NCBI GenBank assembly: GCA_947069175.1
Contig: CAMTDV010000012.1
Span: 35,000,341 to 35,064,340, forward strand
Reading direction: 5' to 3'
Source: Scalesia atractyloides
Taxonomy: Eukaryota > Streptophyta > Magnoliopsida > Asterales > Asteraceae
DNA length: 64,000 bases
Below the pieces are notes generated by a model. The model did not search any database. It saw nothing but the letters and a program-made list of their open reading frames with translations, and had not been told where the DNA came from. The position numbers and the translations under genes were made by a program. Position 1 is the stretch's first letter; every line of letters begins with the position of its first letter. This document shows positions 48,172 to 59,610 of this stretch, one piece after another.

Positions 48172-51100
48172 CAGGTACATTCCTCATTAACAATATTTAT
48201 GCTAGAGTTCTTTTCGATTCGGGTGCGGATAAATCATTAGTTGACCATAAGTTTAGTAAACTATTAAATTTACCCATAAGAACTCTAGATAAAACCTATG
48301 AGATAGAACTTGCTGATGGAATGATAGAAACAACATCTTCCATTCTTGATGGATGCTCTATCCATTAAAAATCATTCCATCCCTATCTCTCTTTAGCCAA
48401 TGAAATTGGCGGGGTTCGATATTGTCTTAGGCATGGATTGGTTATCTCATAACCAAACCCGCATTGGCTGCGATAAGAAACTTGTTGAGATTAAGACCCC
48501 ATCTGTGAAATGATCACCATCCCCGGAGACTCACACTATGGACTGCCAGACAAGGTATCATTATTTAAGGCATCCAAGTGTTTGAGGAAAGGATGTGTCA
48601 TCTACATGGCACAAGTTACCATAAATGAGCCTAAGCCAAACATGGAGGACCTACCAGTCATCTCAGAATATCCCAATGTATTCCTAGAAAAATTACCAGG
48701 CCTACCTCTAGACAGGCAAGTGGAGTTTAGAATAGATGTCCTACCAGGATCAGCACCAGTGGCTAGAGCTCCATATAGGCTAGCACCAACGGAGATGAAG
48801 GAATTGAGGACGCTGCTAGACAAACTCTTGGAAAAAGGCTTTATACAGCCTAGTTACTCACCTTGGGGAGCTCCTATCCTTTTCGTTAAAAAGAAAGACG
48901 GTTGAATGCGGATGTGCATTGACTACCGAGAGCTAAACAAGTTAACAATTAAGAATAGATATCCTCTGCCCAGGATCGATGATTTACTCGACCAACTTCA
49001 AGGGGCTAGTTACTTCTCCAAGATTGATCTGAGATCTGGATATCACCAGCTGAAGGTTAGAAGTGAAGATGTTCCTAAGACAGCCTTCAGGACCCGCTAT
49101 GGTCATTTTGAGTTGTTGGTGATGCCTTTTGGGCTCACAAATGCATCTGCAGCGTTCATGGATCTCATGAATAGTGTCTGCAAGCCATATCTGGAAGATG
49201 ACATACTTATCTACTCTCGTAATCAAGCCTATCACGAAAAACATCTTCGATGCATTTTAGAACTATTAAGGCAAGAAAAGCTTTATGCCAAATTCTTGAA
49301 GTGTGAGTTTTGGCTTAGAGAGGTCCAATTTCTTGGACACATGGTAAGTGAACGTGGTATCCAAGTGGATCCCGCCAAAATTGAGGCCATAATGAATTGG
49401 GAAGTGCCCAAGACCCCATCGGAAATTCGTAGTTTCCTAGGATTGGCTGGATACTATAGGAGGTTCATTGAGAACTTTTCAAGGATAGCCACTCCTCTAA
49501 CTACCTTGACCCGTAAGAATGTTAAGTATAATTGGGGGTCCAAAGCAACAAGAATCTTTTGAGATTCTTAAACACAAGTTGAGCAATGCTCCTGTTTTAT
49601 CTCTACCTGAGGGTATTGAAGACTTTGTAGTCTACTGTGATGCATCGCACACTGGCATGGGCTGTGTGCTAATGCAAAAAGGCAAAGTAATTGCCTATGC
49701 ATCACGACAGTTAAAGGTGCACGAAAGAAATTACACCACTCACGATTTGGAGTTGGGTGCCGTTGTATTTGCACTAAAACTATGGAGACATTACTTGTAT
49801 GGAATGAAGTGTATTATATACACTGATCATAAAAGTCTTCAACACTTGTTCAATCAAAAGGAATTGAACATGCGACAACGCGATGGATGGAAACACTTAA
49901 TGATTATGATTGCGAGATTCACTACCATCCCGGCAAGGCAAATGTAGTTGCCGACGCCTTGAGTCGCAAAGAAAGAGTTAAACCTATTAGGATTAACGCC
50001 AAGAGCATTGAGCTCAGAAATAGCTTAAGGAGAAGCTATTAGATGCGCAAAAGCAAGCCTTATTAGAGGCTAATATTCCTAATGAGGGATTAGGCGGAAC
50101 TGTTGATCAATTAATGCCTGGAAAGGATGGAATCCTAAGATTTAATGATAGAATTTAGTGCAAGATACTCAGTTCACCCAGGTGGTGACAAGATTTATCA
50201 AGACTTGAAGAAGAATTATTGGTGGATGGGCTTGAAGAAATCCATAGCCACCTATGGAGCTAAATGTCTGACGTGTTCGCAAGTTAAGGCCGAACATAAA
50301 AAAACCGTCAGGACTTCTACAACAATTGGAAATTCCCATATGGAAATGGGAAATGATAACTATGGATTTGATTACCAAGTTACCTAAGACCAAAAGTGGA
50401 AACGACACTATTTGGGTCATACTGTATAGGCTGACCAAGTCAGCACATTTCTTGCCAATAAAGGAAACGTATAATTCAGATAAATTGGCTAAGTTGTATG
50501 TGGACAAGATTGTGTCCCTCCACGGTGTGCCGGTATCTATTGTAACTGATAGGGATACCAGATACACATCTCACTTTTGGAAAAGTTTCCAACAATCTTT
50601 AGGCACACGATTAAATTTTAGTACGGCTTACCGTCCGCAGACCAATGGTCAAAGTTAGCGTACTATCCAGACATTGTAAGACATGCTCAGGGCATGTGTG
50701 ATCGATTTAGTTGGAAGTTGGGATGACCACTTACCCTTAATAGAATTCTCCTATAATAACAGCTATCATACGAGCATCAAGGCTGCTCCTTTTAAGGCCT
50801 TGTATGGGAGAAAATGTAGAACGCCCGTATGTTGGGCAGAAGTTGGGGAAGCCCAACTATCAGGACCAGAGATGGTCCTGGAGACCACGGAAAAGATTGT
50901 GCAAATCCGTGATCGTCTCAAAACTACCAGGGATAGGCAGAAGAGCTACGCTGACAAGAGGCCTAAACCTCTTAAGTTCCAAGTAGGGGACAAGGTCATG
51001 CTGAAAGTATCACCCTAGAAAGGTGTGATGCGTTTTGGAAATAAGGCAAGTTGAGCCCAAGATATATTGGACCATTCGAGATAGTCGAATGTGTCGGCTC

Positions 51101-51443
51101 TGTAGCTTATAAGCTCAGGTTACCAGAGGAGCTTAGTGGAATTCATGATGTATTCCACATATCTAATCTTAAGAAATGTCTAGCCGATGAGTCGCTAGCA
51201 ATGTCGCACGGGGATGTACAAATTGATGAAAACCTAAGATTTGTTGAGAAACCGATTTCGATCGAGGATCGACAGGTTAAGAAGCTCCGAAGAAAAATGA
51301 TACCTATAGTAAAGGTTAAGTGGGACGCTTTTAGAGGTCCTGAGTATAGATGGGAGGTTGAGTCCACTATGCGACAAAAATACCCCCATCTTTTTGAAAA
51401 AAATCTCGAGGTCGAGATTTCTTTTAAGGGGGTGAGGATGTAA
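48172..51443 (+). pseudogene. pol of element D: PR-RT-RNaseH-IN-chromodomain, inactivated
   Basis: Protease: VLFDSGADKS (about 48210) and the VLGMDWL block, then a frameshift. RT (48620-49510): WGAPILFVKKKDG, a TGA at 48903-48905, MRMCIDYRELNKL, SKIDLRSGYHQL and MPFGLTNASAAF. The catalytic box is reduced to KPYLEDDILIYS by an in-frame loss of about eight codons before DD. RNase H (49540-49970): YCDASHTGMG, THDLELGAVVFALK and YTDHKSLQHL. IN: zinc finger at 50150-50290, MDLITKLP, TDRDTRYTS intact, but the catalytic Glu codon in GQSERTIQ is a TAG at about 50656-50658. The C-terminal module (51050-51443): YIGPFEIVE, VFHISNLKKCLAD and a chromodomain-like end, IVKVKWDAFRGPEY. The element cannot make active RT or IN. 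Confidence 0.88.
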
Positions 51444-54400
51444 CACCCTGTAAAATCGTTTCCAGTAGTATAGTGACACGTGTTGTATTTTAAATATAGT
51501 CTGTTAAAGACCAATAAGGACTAAATGCGTCAACATGCTCAAACTGAGCCTCTGAGTGACGGTCCGATGTAAACATGCATAAATAACAGCCTCTGAGTGA
51601 CTGATATGTCAACATGCTTAAATCATTAGCCTTTGTGTGACTAATATGTCAACATGCTTGAAATTTGGCCTCTGAGTGACTGATATGTCAACATGCCCAG
51701 CCTCTGAGTGACATCGGAATCAACATGCTATAATAAGCCTCTGAGTGATCCTTTGCGAAGTCCTAACTCTCATACGTGCCATTTGTTGGACGTGAGGGTT
51801 TAATTCTGTATATATGTAAAAGTTCGATAATGGAGGGATTAAAAGTGTCAACATGTTAATTTATACCTCTGAATGACCTTTTAACGAACCAAGAGCTCGA
51901 CATTGTCCGGACATAATCCCGGGTATGCCAATATTGGCTATGGAGGGCTAAAAGTGCCAAAAAGGTGTTTTAGAGAGGTTTAATGGATTTTAAAAGTTAA
52001 GGGGCTAAAAGTGTCAAGCTTGGAAACTGTCTTTGGGCCCTCGCGGGGCGCGTGAGAGGCAGGACTTGTGCCTCTCGCGCCTGCCAGAGAGCATCTACTG
52101 CAGAAAGTTTTGCTTGGTCCCAAACAAAACTCCAAAACCATTAAAACCGAAACCATGGCTTCCCAAACTGCTATGCCACGTTTTGGGACACTTGTAAGCT
52201 TCCTCTTACACCCCTAAACACCTGGCTTCACCTCCTTTGAGTTCTCCAACTATAAATAGGTGCTTAAGTTCACCATTTCAACTCGCACCTTTCTCATTCA
52301 TACACTCTTTTCCCTCCTTGGAAGTTCCTAGCTGAAAGGAGCATCCAACTTAGTTCTCTTGCATTCTAGGAAACTCTTGTAAGTGTTCCTTGCTCTTGCA
52401 TTTTCGTTTATAGGCTTTTATAGCCAAAAGTCAAGCGTTTTACGGAAAACGCTTTGACTTTCGGTTAAGACCATTATGGTTCAGCCATTGTTCGAAATGA
52501 ACATGGCTAAGTGATCGTAATAAGGTAGGTGTTAATCCCTATAAAGAGCACCTCATGAAGATCACGTTTGCTAGACCAATTGACGGGTCAAAGTTATGAT
52601 ATTAAAAAGTCAAACATGCCATTTTTTGGAAAAATCAAAATTGATCTTATATATGTTATGAAACCTGTTTTGACACTTAAACAAGTTGGTAATAATTATT
52701 AGAACATGTAAGAACATGTTCGGCTCATCAATTTCAGTTCTAGGGTCGGTTTGCAACCTAAAAGTCACGAAGTTTGACTTCTGCTTTGATTTTGGATTAT
52801 GACCCGATTTAGATTAGTTACCTACTGATCTAAAGTTACATTATGATCGTAAAATAATGTAGCATAACCCTCTGAGGTTATATTACATGATCATAATCAG
52901 AATCCAAGTTTATGTGCAAGTTCCATAATTATGTCATCTTTGACCAAAATGCCCTTTTGCATAAAACAAGGTTTTAAATGGTAACGAACTTGAAAATGAG
53001 TTTTCTACTGATGTAAAATTATAATTAGGATTAAATGGTAACGAACTTTTGCATAATTAGAATGCCCTTTTTGACCAAAATGCCCTTTTGCATAAAACAA
53101 GGTTTTATATGGTAACGAACTTGAAACTGAGTTTTCTACTGATGTAAAATTATAATTAGGATTATTTGGGATGTTAAACCAAGTTATAAACTGTGTTTTC
53201 AAACAGGTCCTTAAACTATGTCGATAAATGGCGATTTTAGCCCTTGTGGCTCATAAACTAATTTTAATCAAATCTTTTCAAGGTAAATCATTTACCTACT
53301 GATATGTTATATTTAATAACATAATAAAATATTTTAATCTGACCTTAACATCAGTTTTCATAAACATCGCATAAAGACGTCATTTTACGACATAAGCGCC
53401 GTTTCGAAGCATAGTATGGTTTTAAACTATATTATTGACCAAGACTTGATACCTACTGATTTTAAAACTTATTTTAAACATATTTACAGTAGGTACATGT
53501 TACAAACTCAGAATCCCAAATAAATTATAAACTTTGTGTAAAATGACCAAAATGCCCTTCGGTGCATAGTTTGGTCATAAAAGATAATTTACACATATAA
53601 TTGATATCCTACTGATATTATATCATAAATAAAGTATTTTTCTAGAATAATTATAACTGTAACATTAAATTATATTTAAGTTCCTTTTATACGGTATAAA
53701 ATTACCAAAATGCCCTTATGAGGCATAATTTCGTTTTAAAACCTTAACGGGCATATAAGTTAATATCCTACTTATATTTTAACTTATTTAAGGTATAATG
53801 TCATATAGAACTTGTCCATGACTTATCCGGTTACCCGATATCGCTGAAACGCGTACAATTAAGCTTATATAACTAGTTTACGGAAATTAACCGAAACGGT
53901 TTAACCTTATTATTTTAATCTCAAAATCCAGAATGTTAATAGTTTACCCATATTAAACAAGTCAAGGTAATTGTTGGGATTAAAATACATTCTATCTAAT
54001 CATCCTTTAATCTAGTGTCATACGTTTTGATCAAGTACGCTAGTCGGTTTAAGTCTATGACTTAAATAAGACCGTTAGTATTTAATTGGTTAGTTTATGC
54101 CATAATCCAGACTAGAGACTTGCGGTAAATGCTATCTACACTTAGTCCTTTTTGTGTACGGCTGAGTTATAAAAAAATTAAAGAAGAGTAGCTTAGGTAA
54201 ATACTCTCGACTTATTTCCCCTATACGGGCTTGGGTTACGATAAATTATTATCGCTTGGTCGGAAATGGGATCAATCGAACGCCGGTTCGGAGATAGTAA
54301 ATCCGCATATTCTGTTTTAATCAGTTTTGTTTGATAATTTAAACATCAGGGGTTAACTACCGTGCCCTGGATATCCTCGGCTCATTACAATAGAAATGGC

Positions 54401-55016
54401 CACGACCTTAGCGCGGGTGTAGGCATACACCCGATAGACGCTCAATTATGCATTCCCACAAGGTTGGGAGGAATTGACTCCTTCGTGAGTCCAAAGTGGT
54501 GTGTATGTTAATTTTGTCTCGGTCTCCGTACCGGGCCCCGTATGTATGGACAAACATGTAAATCTGTTAAAAAGGGTGGACGGTCAATTAACCCAAGTTA
54601 TAAAAAGGTTTTGTGCTGATACGCACTTAAAACATTTTTTTTTGTTTTCAAAATGAGTCAGTTGGGTTTATTTACCAGCGAAAGCTGACGTATTTTCAAA
54701 AGACTAAACTACAGGTACAATACGAAAATAGGCTTGAAGTGCTCGGTAGTGATAGAGGATCTTGCAAATCCTAAATCTGCCAAAAGTCTGTTTTATATTC
54801 TTTCCATGTACAATTTATGATCCACCTGTGGATCTTCTATTACGAGCCTGTATATTATTTTGTATTTTCGAACATTTGGTTTGTAATAGTAATTTTACTC
54901 CAAGACTTCCGCTTTGCCGTGTTTAATTGACAATGATGATTATCAACTGACGTCACGATACTCTCCACGCATGTCTACCGATGTATGGATTTGGGTTGGA
55001 AATCCGGGGTGTGACA
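51439..55016 (+). repeat. 3' LTR of element D (3578 bp) with an internal 131-bp duplication
   Basis: Starts TGTAACACC after the purine-rich AAGGGGGTGAGGA (51426-51438) and ends GTGTGACA at 55016. About 130 bp longer than the 5' LTR because a segment (about 52925-53033) is repeated at 53056-53164, offset 131 bp. U3 minisatellite 51520-51740; GC palindromes 52036-52090; TATA 52251-52258. Confidence 0.9.
52925..53164 (+). repeat. 131-bp tandem duplication private to the D 3' LTR
   Basis: The phrases TTTGACCAAAATGCCCTTTT and GGTAACGAACTTGAAA occur twice, 131 bp apart. The 5' LTR has each once, so the duplication arose after insertion. Confidence 0.85.
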
Positions 55017-55021
55017 AAAAC

Positions 55022-55496
55022 TCATCTTCTAATTTCTTGATTTCACTACTTTAAGTTGTTCCCTAGATAGGGCCATAGCAGCTTCGGTTCCTCGTCTGCT
55101 CTTTTCTACATTCCACCAAGTTAAGGCTATTCCTATTAGCCAACTTGTAGTGTAACGAACCTTACGGTCGTCAGGGCAGACACAGTTTTAAGAAGGTACT
55201 CTTCATTTCTTAGAACCATCAAAGGAAAGCAGTGGCCCCCTCGGTCCCCTCATATTTGGAGGGGGGGTCACACGATTTGAAGTGCTTGAAGGAGCACTTG
55301 GAAGGGTTTGTAGGAGCAGCAATGACAATCGGATCAACTTGATTAACTTGATTAGCCGCACTAGAGTCTGCAAGGGCTTGCTTAACTTGGATTACGTTGT
55401 TGGGGATCACGATAACCATTTACTTGGAAATTTGAGCAGCCAAACATTGACCAGAGTTTTTGGCTTGTTTTCAGAGTGATGGCGCTTGGAAGACAT
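55022..55496 (-). pseudogene. gag of element C, N-terminal part
   Basis: Minus-strand start at 55496 (MSSKRHHSENKPKTLVNV); after a frameshift, CSFKHFKSCDPPSKYEGTEG (about 55300) matches the usual opening of the gypsy Gag capsid domain. IALTWWNVEKSRRGTE (about 55110) is the conserved TWW block. The frame is lost several times. Element D cuts it at 55021, and the rest lies at 40926-40234. Confidence 0.75.
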
Positions 55497-56463
55497 CTAT
55501 AGGAATTAACGCAAACGAGATCGTGAGATTTTGTTTTTTTCTGTTTTTTTTTGAATTTGTAGCTGGCATGCGAAAATATAAACGTACGATGAAATGAAAC
55601 TTTTGGGGTGTATTATAGCACAATAACTCATGATAATGCAACAATTTTTAAAGTGTTATTGGGCTTTGCTCGTTGTTAGGCCTTGCAAGCCGCCATACTT
55701 CACCTTTGTAATCATGTGGGCCCCCATGATTACCGGGCTTTCGTATGATTCGCATGTGTTAGCCTCATAACATATACTAAAACCGGGAGAAAATCGAGAA
55801 ACACGAATGTAATGTATGAAAGTCGGAGGGTATCCAGGTGTGGACACAATAACAATCAAAGTAGGGTTAGTTGACGCAATGTTTGGTGTGACATGCTTTG
55901 GCCTAATAGGTCCTTCGTACTCTCATCGTTAGTCCCCACGTAGGCAAACTGGTCTGTTAATTCGGATTTATACGAATGCCAATCCTAGACAGGCCGTCTC
56001 AACTACCGATTCTCGAACCCTTTCGGTTACTACATGCCCGTCATGTGAACTTACTTTGATGAGATTTAAAAATAAAAATCATCAAAAAAAATTTTAATAA
56101 TGAAAAGTAAATATTTTGAAATTGAAAGGAAAAGTGTTTCTGAAAACTTTAGAGGGATTAGAACTTATAATAAGGATATTATAAGTATTATATAGTGCAT
56201 TGTGTGTGTAGTGAGAGATATACCAGTGATATATATACATTGCATAAATATATTTATCACACACTGTATGCAACACGTAGTCATGTAACAGGTAGGGTGC
56301 TTGCATGCATTTGTGTGTGAGATGAACAAATTTTAAATGTGTGAGCAATAGCAAATCATAAGTTAGACAAAACATGAAATCATATAAGCACACATAGGTC
56401 CTAGTTGACTAAAGTATAGGTTCTAGGAGTCTAATACCCTATCCTATATCCCTAAAGTCATTG
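55497..56463 (-). other. Untranslated leader of element C
   Basis: About 970 bp between the PBS and gag; no ORF or RNA gene supported. Its length is similar to the leader of element A. Confidence 0.55.
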
Positions 56464-56475
56464 GCTATGATACCA
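56464..56475 (-). other. Primer-binding site of element C (initiator Met-tRNA, one mismatch)
   Basis: TGGTATCATAGC on the minus strand, three bases from the LTR edge at 56479; the canonical sequence is TGGTATCAGAGC. Confidence 0.8.
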
Positions 56476-56478
56476 ATC

Positions 56479-59052
56479 TGTCACACCCCGACCCATAGCG
56501 GGATAGGTGACCGGGGCATGATTGGTTGATCCAAAGCTTATGACTTACTAATAAATGGTATTCATTAATTCCATGTTAAAGGTTTCACATAACAAATAAT
56601 CCAAATGAAACAATTATATATGAGACACTGTTCATAGCAATTAAACTTCATTAATCCATTTCTTGTTAACTAAGGCCCATCATATGTCCCCTCTTTATGC
56701 TTGATCACTTGTATCAATGCAAAAGTAGTTTTTGGGTAAACAAAGGTTGGTGAGTGAATCTCCTTGTTATTAGAAAAATAATATTTTAAATTTGTTTACT
56801 TAGAAAGCGTGCATTAACCAATGTAAGTAAATATGTTGTATGTCATGTGTCAAATCTCAACAAACAATCTCAAACCATAAATGAAACAAATGTATACAAA
56901 TGTGCACAGTACTATGGTGTGCTGCAAGATTTAAGCTCAATCAAATAGAGCTAACCTCGTATGGTTGGCAACGTCAAGTTCCGCTCATAGGCAATGAGGA
57001 ACAAACGAGCCTATGATGATGTAATGTCTGAAATGAATGTAATGCACCAAGTAACAAACAAAACCATTAACAGATAACACATATACTTCACAAGACGGTA
57101 ATTACACGTATTTAAATCTTGTAAAATGTAATAACGAAATGTGACACATGATACACCCCAAAACATATAATAAAAGGGGAGTTGTAAGATTCACTCACAG
57201 GTTGGGTTGCGTGCGATTCCTTGAAATAAGCGTGCGAGTGAAAATAGGGAAACTTCAAACAATGGGAATCATCCTAAAATACGAAACACCAAGTCTACAT
57301 ATCACATAATAATCTCAATCAAATACGTATAAATTATTGAATTATTTTACTATTTATTATATACGAGGTACATCTTATGTCACCATGGTATCTTAGAGCC
57401 ACTAGATCTGGGTGAGGCCGGAGAGACCATCTAAAAAAACCGTTCAATAACTGACCTAATATATAACCCAAATCGTTGTTGTTGTTATTCAAATTTTATA
57501 ATTCTCTTGAGAGAGAACTGAGGTGTGTGTATGGATGCTTAATTAATTGAGGTGTATGTGTTTTTGGTTGTTTTAGGAAAACACATACCGGTCATAATAA
57601 AATGATAGAAAGAGAATTGAGATGTAAGGTAGCTAGCTTATTAACGGTGGTGTATGCTTGATAGTTTGGCGTAACTCCACTTTACAATTCTGTTCTTTTT
57701 AATCGAAACACACACACACACAGCTAAAAGAACCATTGCACCATGTGATCAAATGGGATTATTATGAAGCCCGAAGCAAATATGAAGTATACTCTTGGTT
57801 GGTGTACATCCTGCGTGTCATACAAGATCATGATGGTCATGCCATTAACCCATACCATCCTCATTATTCTTTCTCAACCCTACAAAATGACATGGTTGCT
57901 TTTATGTTTATATTATTTAAATATATTTATATTATTTAAATATAGTTCATCTTCTTCTCTTTATACATCACTGTTACGAGAACTAGCATTTGAAACATAA
58001 TAATCAAAAGCAATTAGTTTGAGTACTCCTACTAATATATTATCTGTTACGAAGATACAAACACCAAGATTTTTGTGTTCATGGTTACCTTAATTACGTA
58101 GGGTTGTCTATCTAAAACTCGGTTTGATGGCGGCTAAAACAACCATGAGTTTGGGGAGATCCAAGCATACCACATTGTCCAAGTAGAACGAATGTGTCTG
58201 CAACGATGACATTACGGCGCTGCGTAGATCAGTGAACGAACCAACAAACTTTCAGAACAAGATCTCAAAGAAACATAATTCAAATAAAGAAAATAGACTT
58301 TTTTGGTACCGGGATCGTCAATAAGACACTATGCAAAAACTTCAATCAGTAGTACGATAGCTGCAATATCGCCGGTGGCTCAACGATGATCAAACAAGTA
58401 TCACCGGTGGTTAGAGTCGAGTTGCTCCGGCAACGTAGGAGTTCCAACGAAAGCACAGAAGACCACATCAACTTTGTTCAGCGAGACTGAATAATTGTTT
58501 AGCGTGGCAAGGGTTTAGCGACTCGTCCAAGATTTTTTATTTATTTATACTATTATTGACCGACACCATGGGTTAGAATCCGAATTTGGAAGAAAATCGG
58601 ATTTCGATTTGATTCGGTACGATTGCTAAAAAAAAAGGTTGTAAATTGCCTTGTATAAAAGGAAAATATTGACAGCTTTTGTTGAGATCGAAAAGGAATT
58701 TAAACATCTTTTTTTTTCTAAACTTATTAGATTTATTTTATAACTTTTATAAATGTGCATGTTTTGTAATTATTTAAGAGTAAAAAAGTTAGGATATTTA
58801 TAACAATAAAGTTTTAAGTTATACTTTACATATCCCATAATAATTTTTATGAAAAATAAATTCGTAAGTGGATAATTTTGTTTTTTTTTATAAAATTTTG
58901 CCTCCATCCATATGGTTATATTGTAAGTTCACTTTTGCAAAATCGTAGAGAACATGGGGTTTTTAATAAGCGTAATTGGAAATTGATGAGCATGTATTGT
59001 TATTTATTATTGAAAAAAAAATAAATAGAAAAAGTACAGATTGAAATTTGAA
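56479..59052 (-). repeat. 5' LTR of element C, outer edge missing
   Basis: Co-linear with 31111-32641 + 38656-39719. Matches stop at 59052 (GAAATTTGAA); the last ~35 bp of the LTR and the expected target duplication TTGAT are absent. TATA box on the minus strand at 58542-58549. A CA microsatellite at 57708-57721 is longer than in the other LTR. Confidence 0.85.
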
Positions 59053-59490
59053 GGGTCTACATATTCACACACCCACTTGTCTATTTAGACACCTTTTAGA
59101 CGGATCGTCTAGATCTAGACGGGGGTCTAGGGTTATTTTTTCTCCGATCACATTCCTGCACCGTACAACGTCAAATCAGTCACATCAGACGGGGCGTCTA
59201 GCAGTAGACGGAGTAAAAGACGACCAGGCCAAGACGGGGCGTCTAGAGCTAGACGACCCGTCTTGAATGTTGTGCTCTGCATGCATGTCAACCAAGTTGC
59301 AGAGTGATATGCCCTGTCTAGACCTAGACGGGGCGTATATATCGTCCTTAAATAGAGCCATGCAGAGCATTTGTGTCGCAGGAATTTTTTGATTCGTCGT
59401 CGGAATTCTCTCGGACTTCTTCTTTGGCTTATATTACTTCCTCTGGTATCATTCAATGCATGTCGGTTAGACGGGGCGTCTATTTCTTTG
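59053..59490 (+). repeat. Cluster of TAGACG/CGTCTA palindromes
   Basis: At least ten copies of TAGACG or its complement occur in 400 bp. Several form palindromes with a 3-bp centre: TAGACGGATCGTCTA (59097), AGACGGGGCGTCTAG (59187), AGACGGGGCGTCTAG (59232), TAGACGGGGCGTAT (59325) and TAGACGGGGCGTCTA (59468). Mixed direct and inverted copies near an element end resemble the subterminal repeats of CACTA-type DNA transposons, but no CACTA terminus was found. Confidence 0.6.
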
Positions 59491-59603
59491 TTAAATAGAC
59501 CCATGCAGAGCATTTGATGTCGCATAAAACTTTCAATTCGTCGTTGTAATTCTGTTTGTCGTGAACTTTGGCTTGTATTACTTCATCTGATATCATCCAA
59601 AGG
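59325..59603 (+). promoter_or_regulatory. Tandemly duplicated promoter-like module
   Basis: Unit 1 (59325-59465) and unit 2 (59466-59603) each have a TAGACGGGGCGT box and a TTAAATAGA TATA-like element, then CCATGCAGAGCATTTG, GTCGCA, ATTCGTCGT and a block like CTTTGGCTTRTATTACTTC. The units are about 141 bp apart and diverged. They lie directly upstream of the ATG at 59611. Confidence 0.55.
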
Positions 59604-59610
59604 TGGTGAA

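Larger units (their letters stand above)
40932..55016 (+). mobile_element. Element D: Ty3/gypsy chromovirus, sister of B, nested in the gag of C
   Basis: Complete layout on the plus strand: 5' LTR 40932-44371, PBS 44375-44386, extra ORF 44543-45619, minisatellite spacer, gag 46979-48171, pol 48172-51443, purine tract 51425-51438, 3' LTR 51439-55016; 14,085 bp, TSD AAAAC. Same family as B, with closely similar LTRs, extra ORF and gag/pol. Nonsense codons and frameshifts inactivate it. It is inverted relative to B, making a long inverted repeat pair in the window. Confidence 0.92.
31111..59052 (-). mobile_element. Element C: minus-strand Ty3/gypsy element with gag only; contains nested elements E and D
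   Basis: 3' LTR = 31111-39754 (with E inside); 5' LTR = 56479-59052; PBS at 56475-56464. Internal DNA is just 39755-40931 plus 55022-56478, about 2.6 kb once D is removed. It holds gag pieces that join across D, but no recognisable RT, RNase H or integrase. It is therefore an internally deleted or non-autonomous element. The two LTRs are alike but clearly diverged. The left flank is copia; the right flank is unrelated, and about 35 bp of the 5' LTR edge are missing there. Confidence 0.82.

Noticed and set aside
55017..55500. Possible independent host gene at the 55.2-55.5 kb ORFs
   Set aside because: The minus-strand peptides match the opening of a gypsy Gag and join to 40234-40926 across element D.
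59053..59110. CACTA transposon terminus
   Set aside because: No CACTA/TAGTG terminus or 3-bp duplication at the edge; only the subterminal-like repeats are seen.
59148..59525. Minus-strand ORF of 125 codons over the palindrome cluster
   Set aside because: Repeated RLALDAPSWPGRLLL-type phrases come from the TAGACG repeats, on the strand opposite the spliced ORF.
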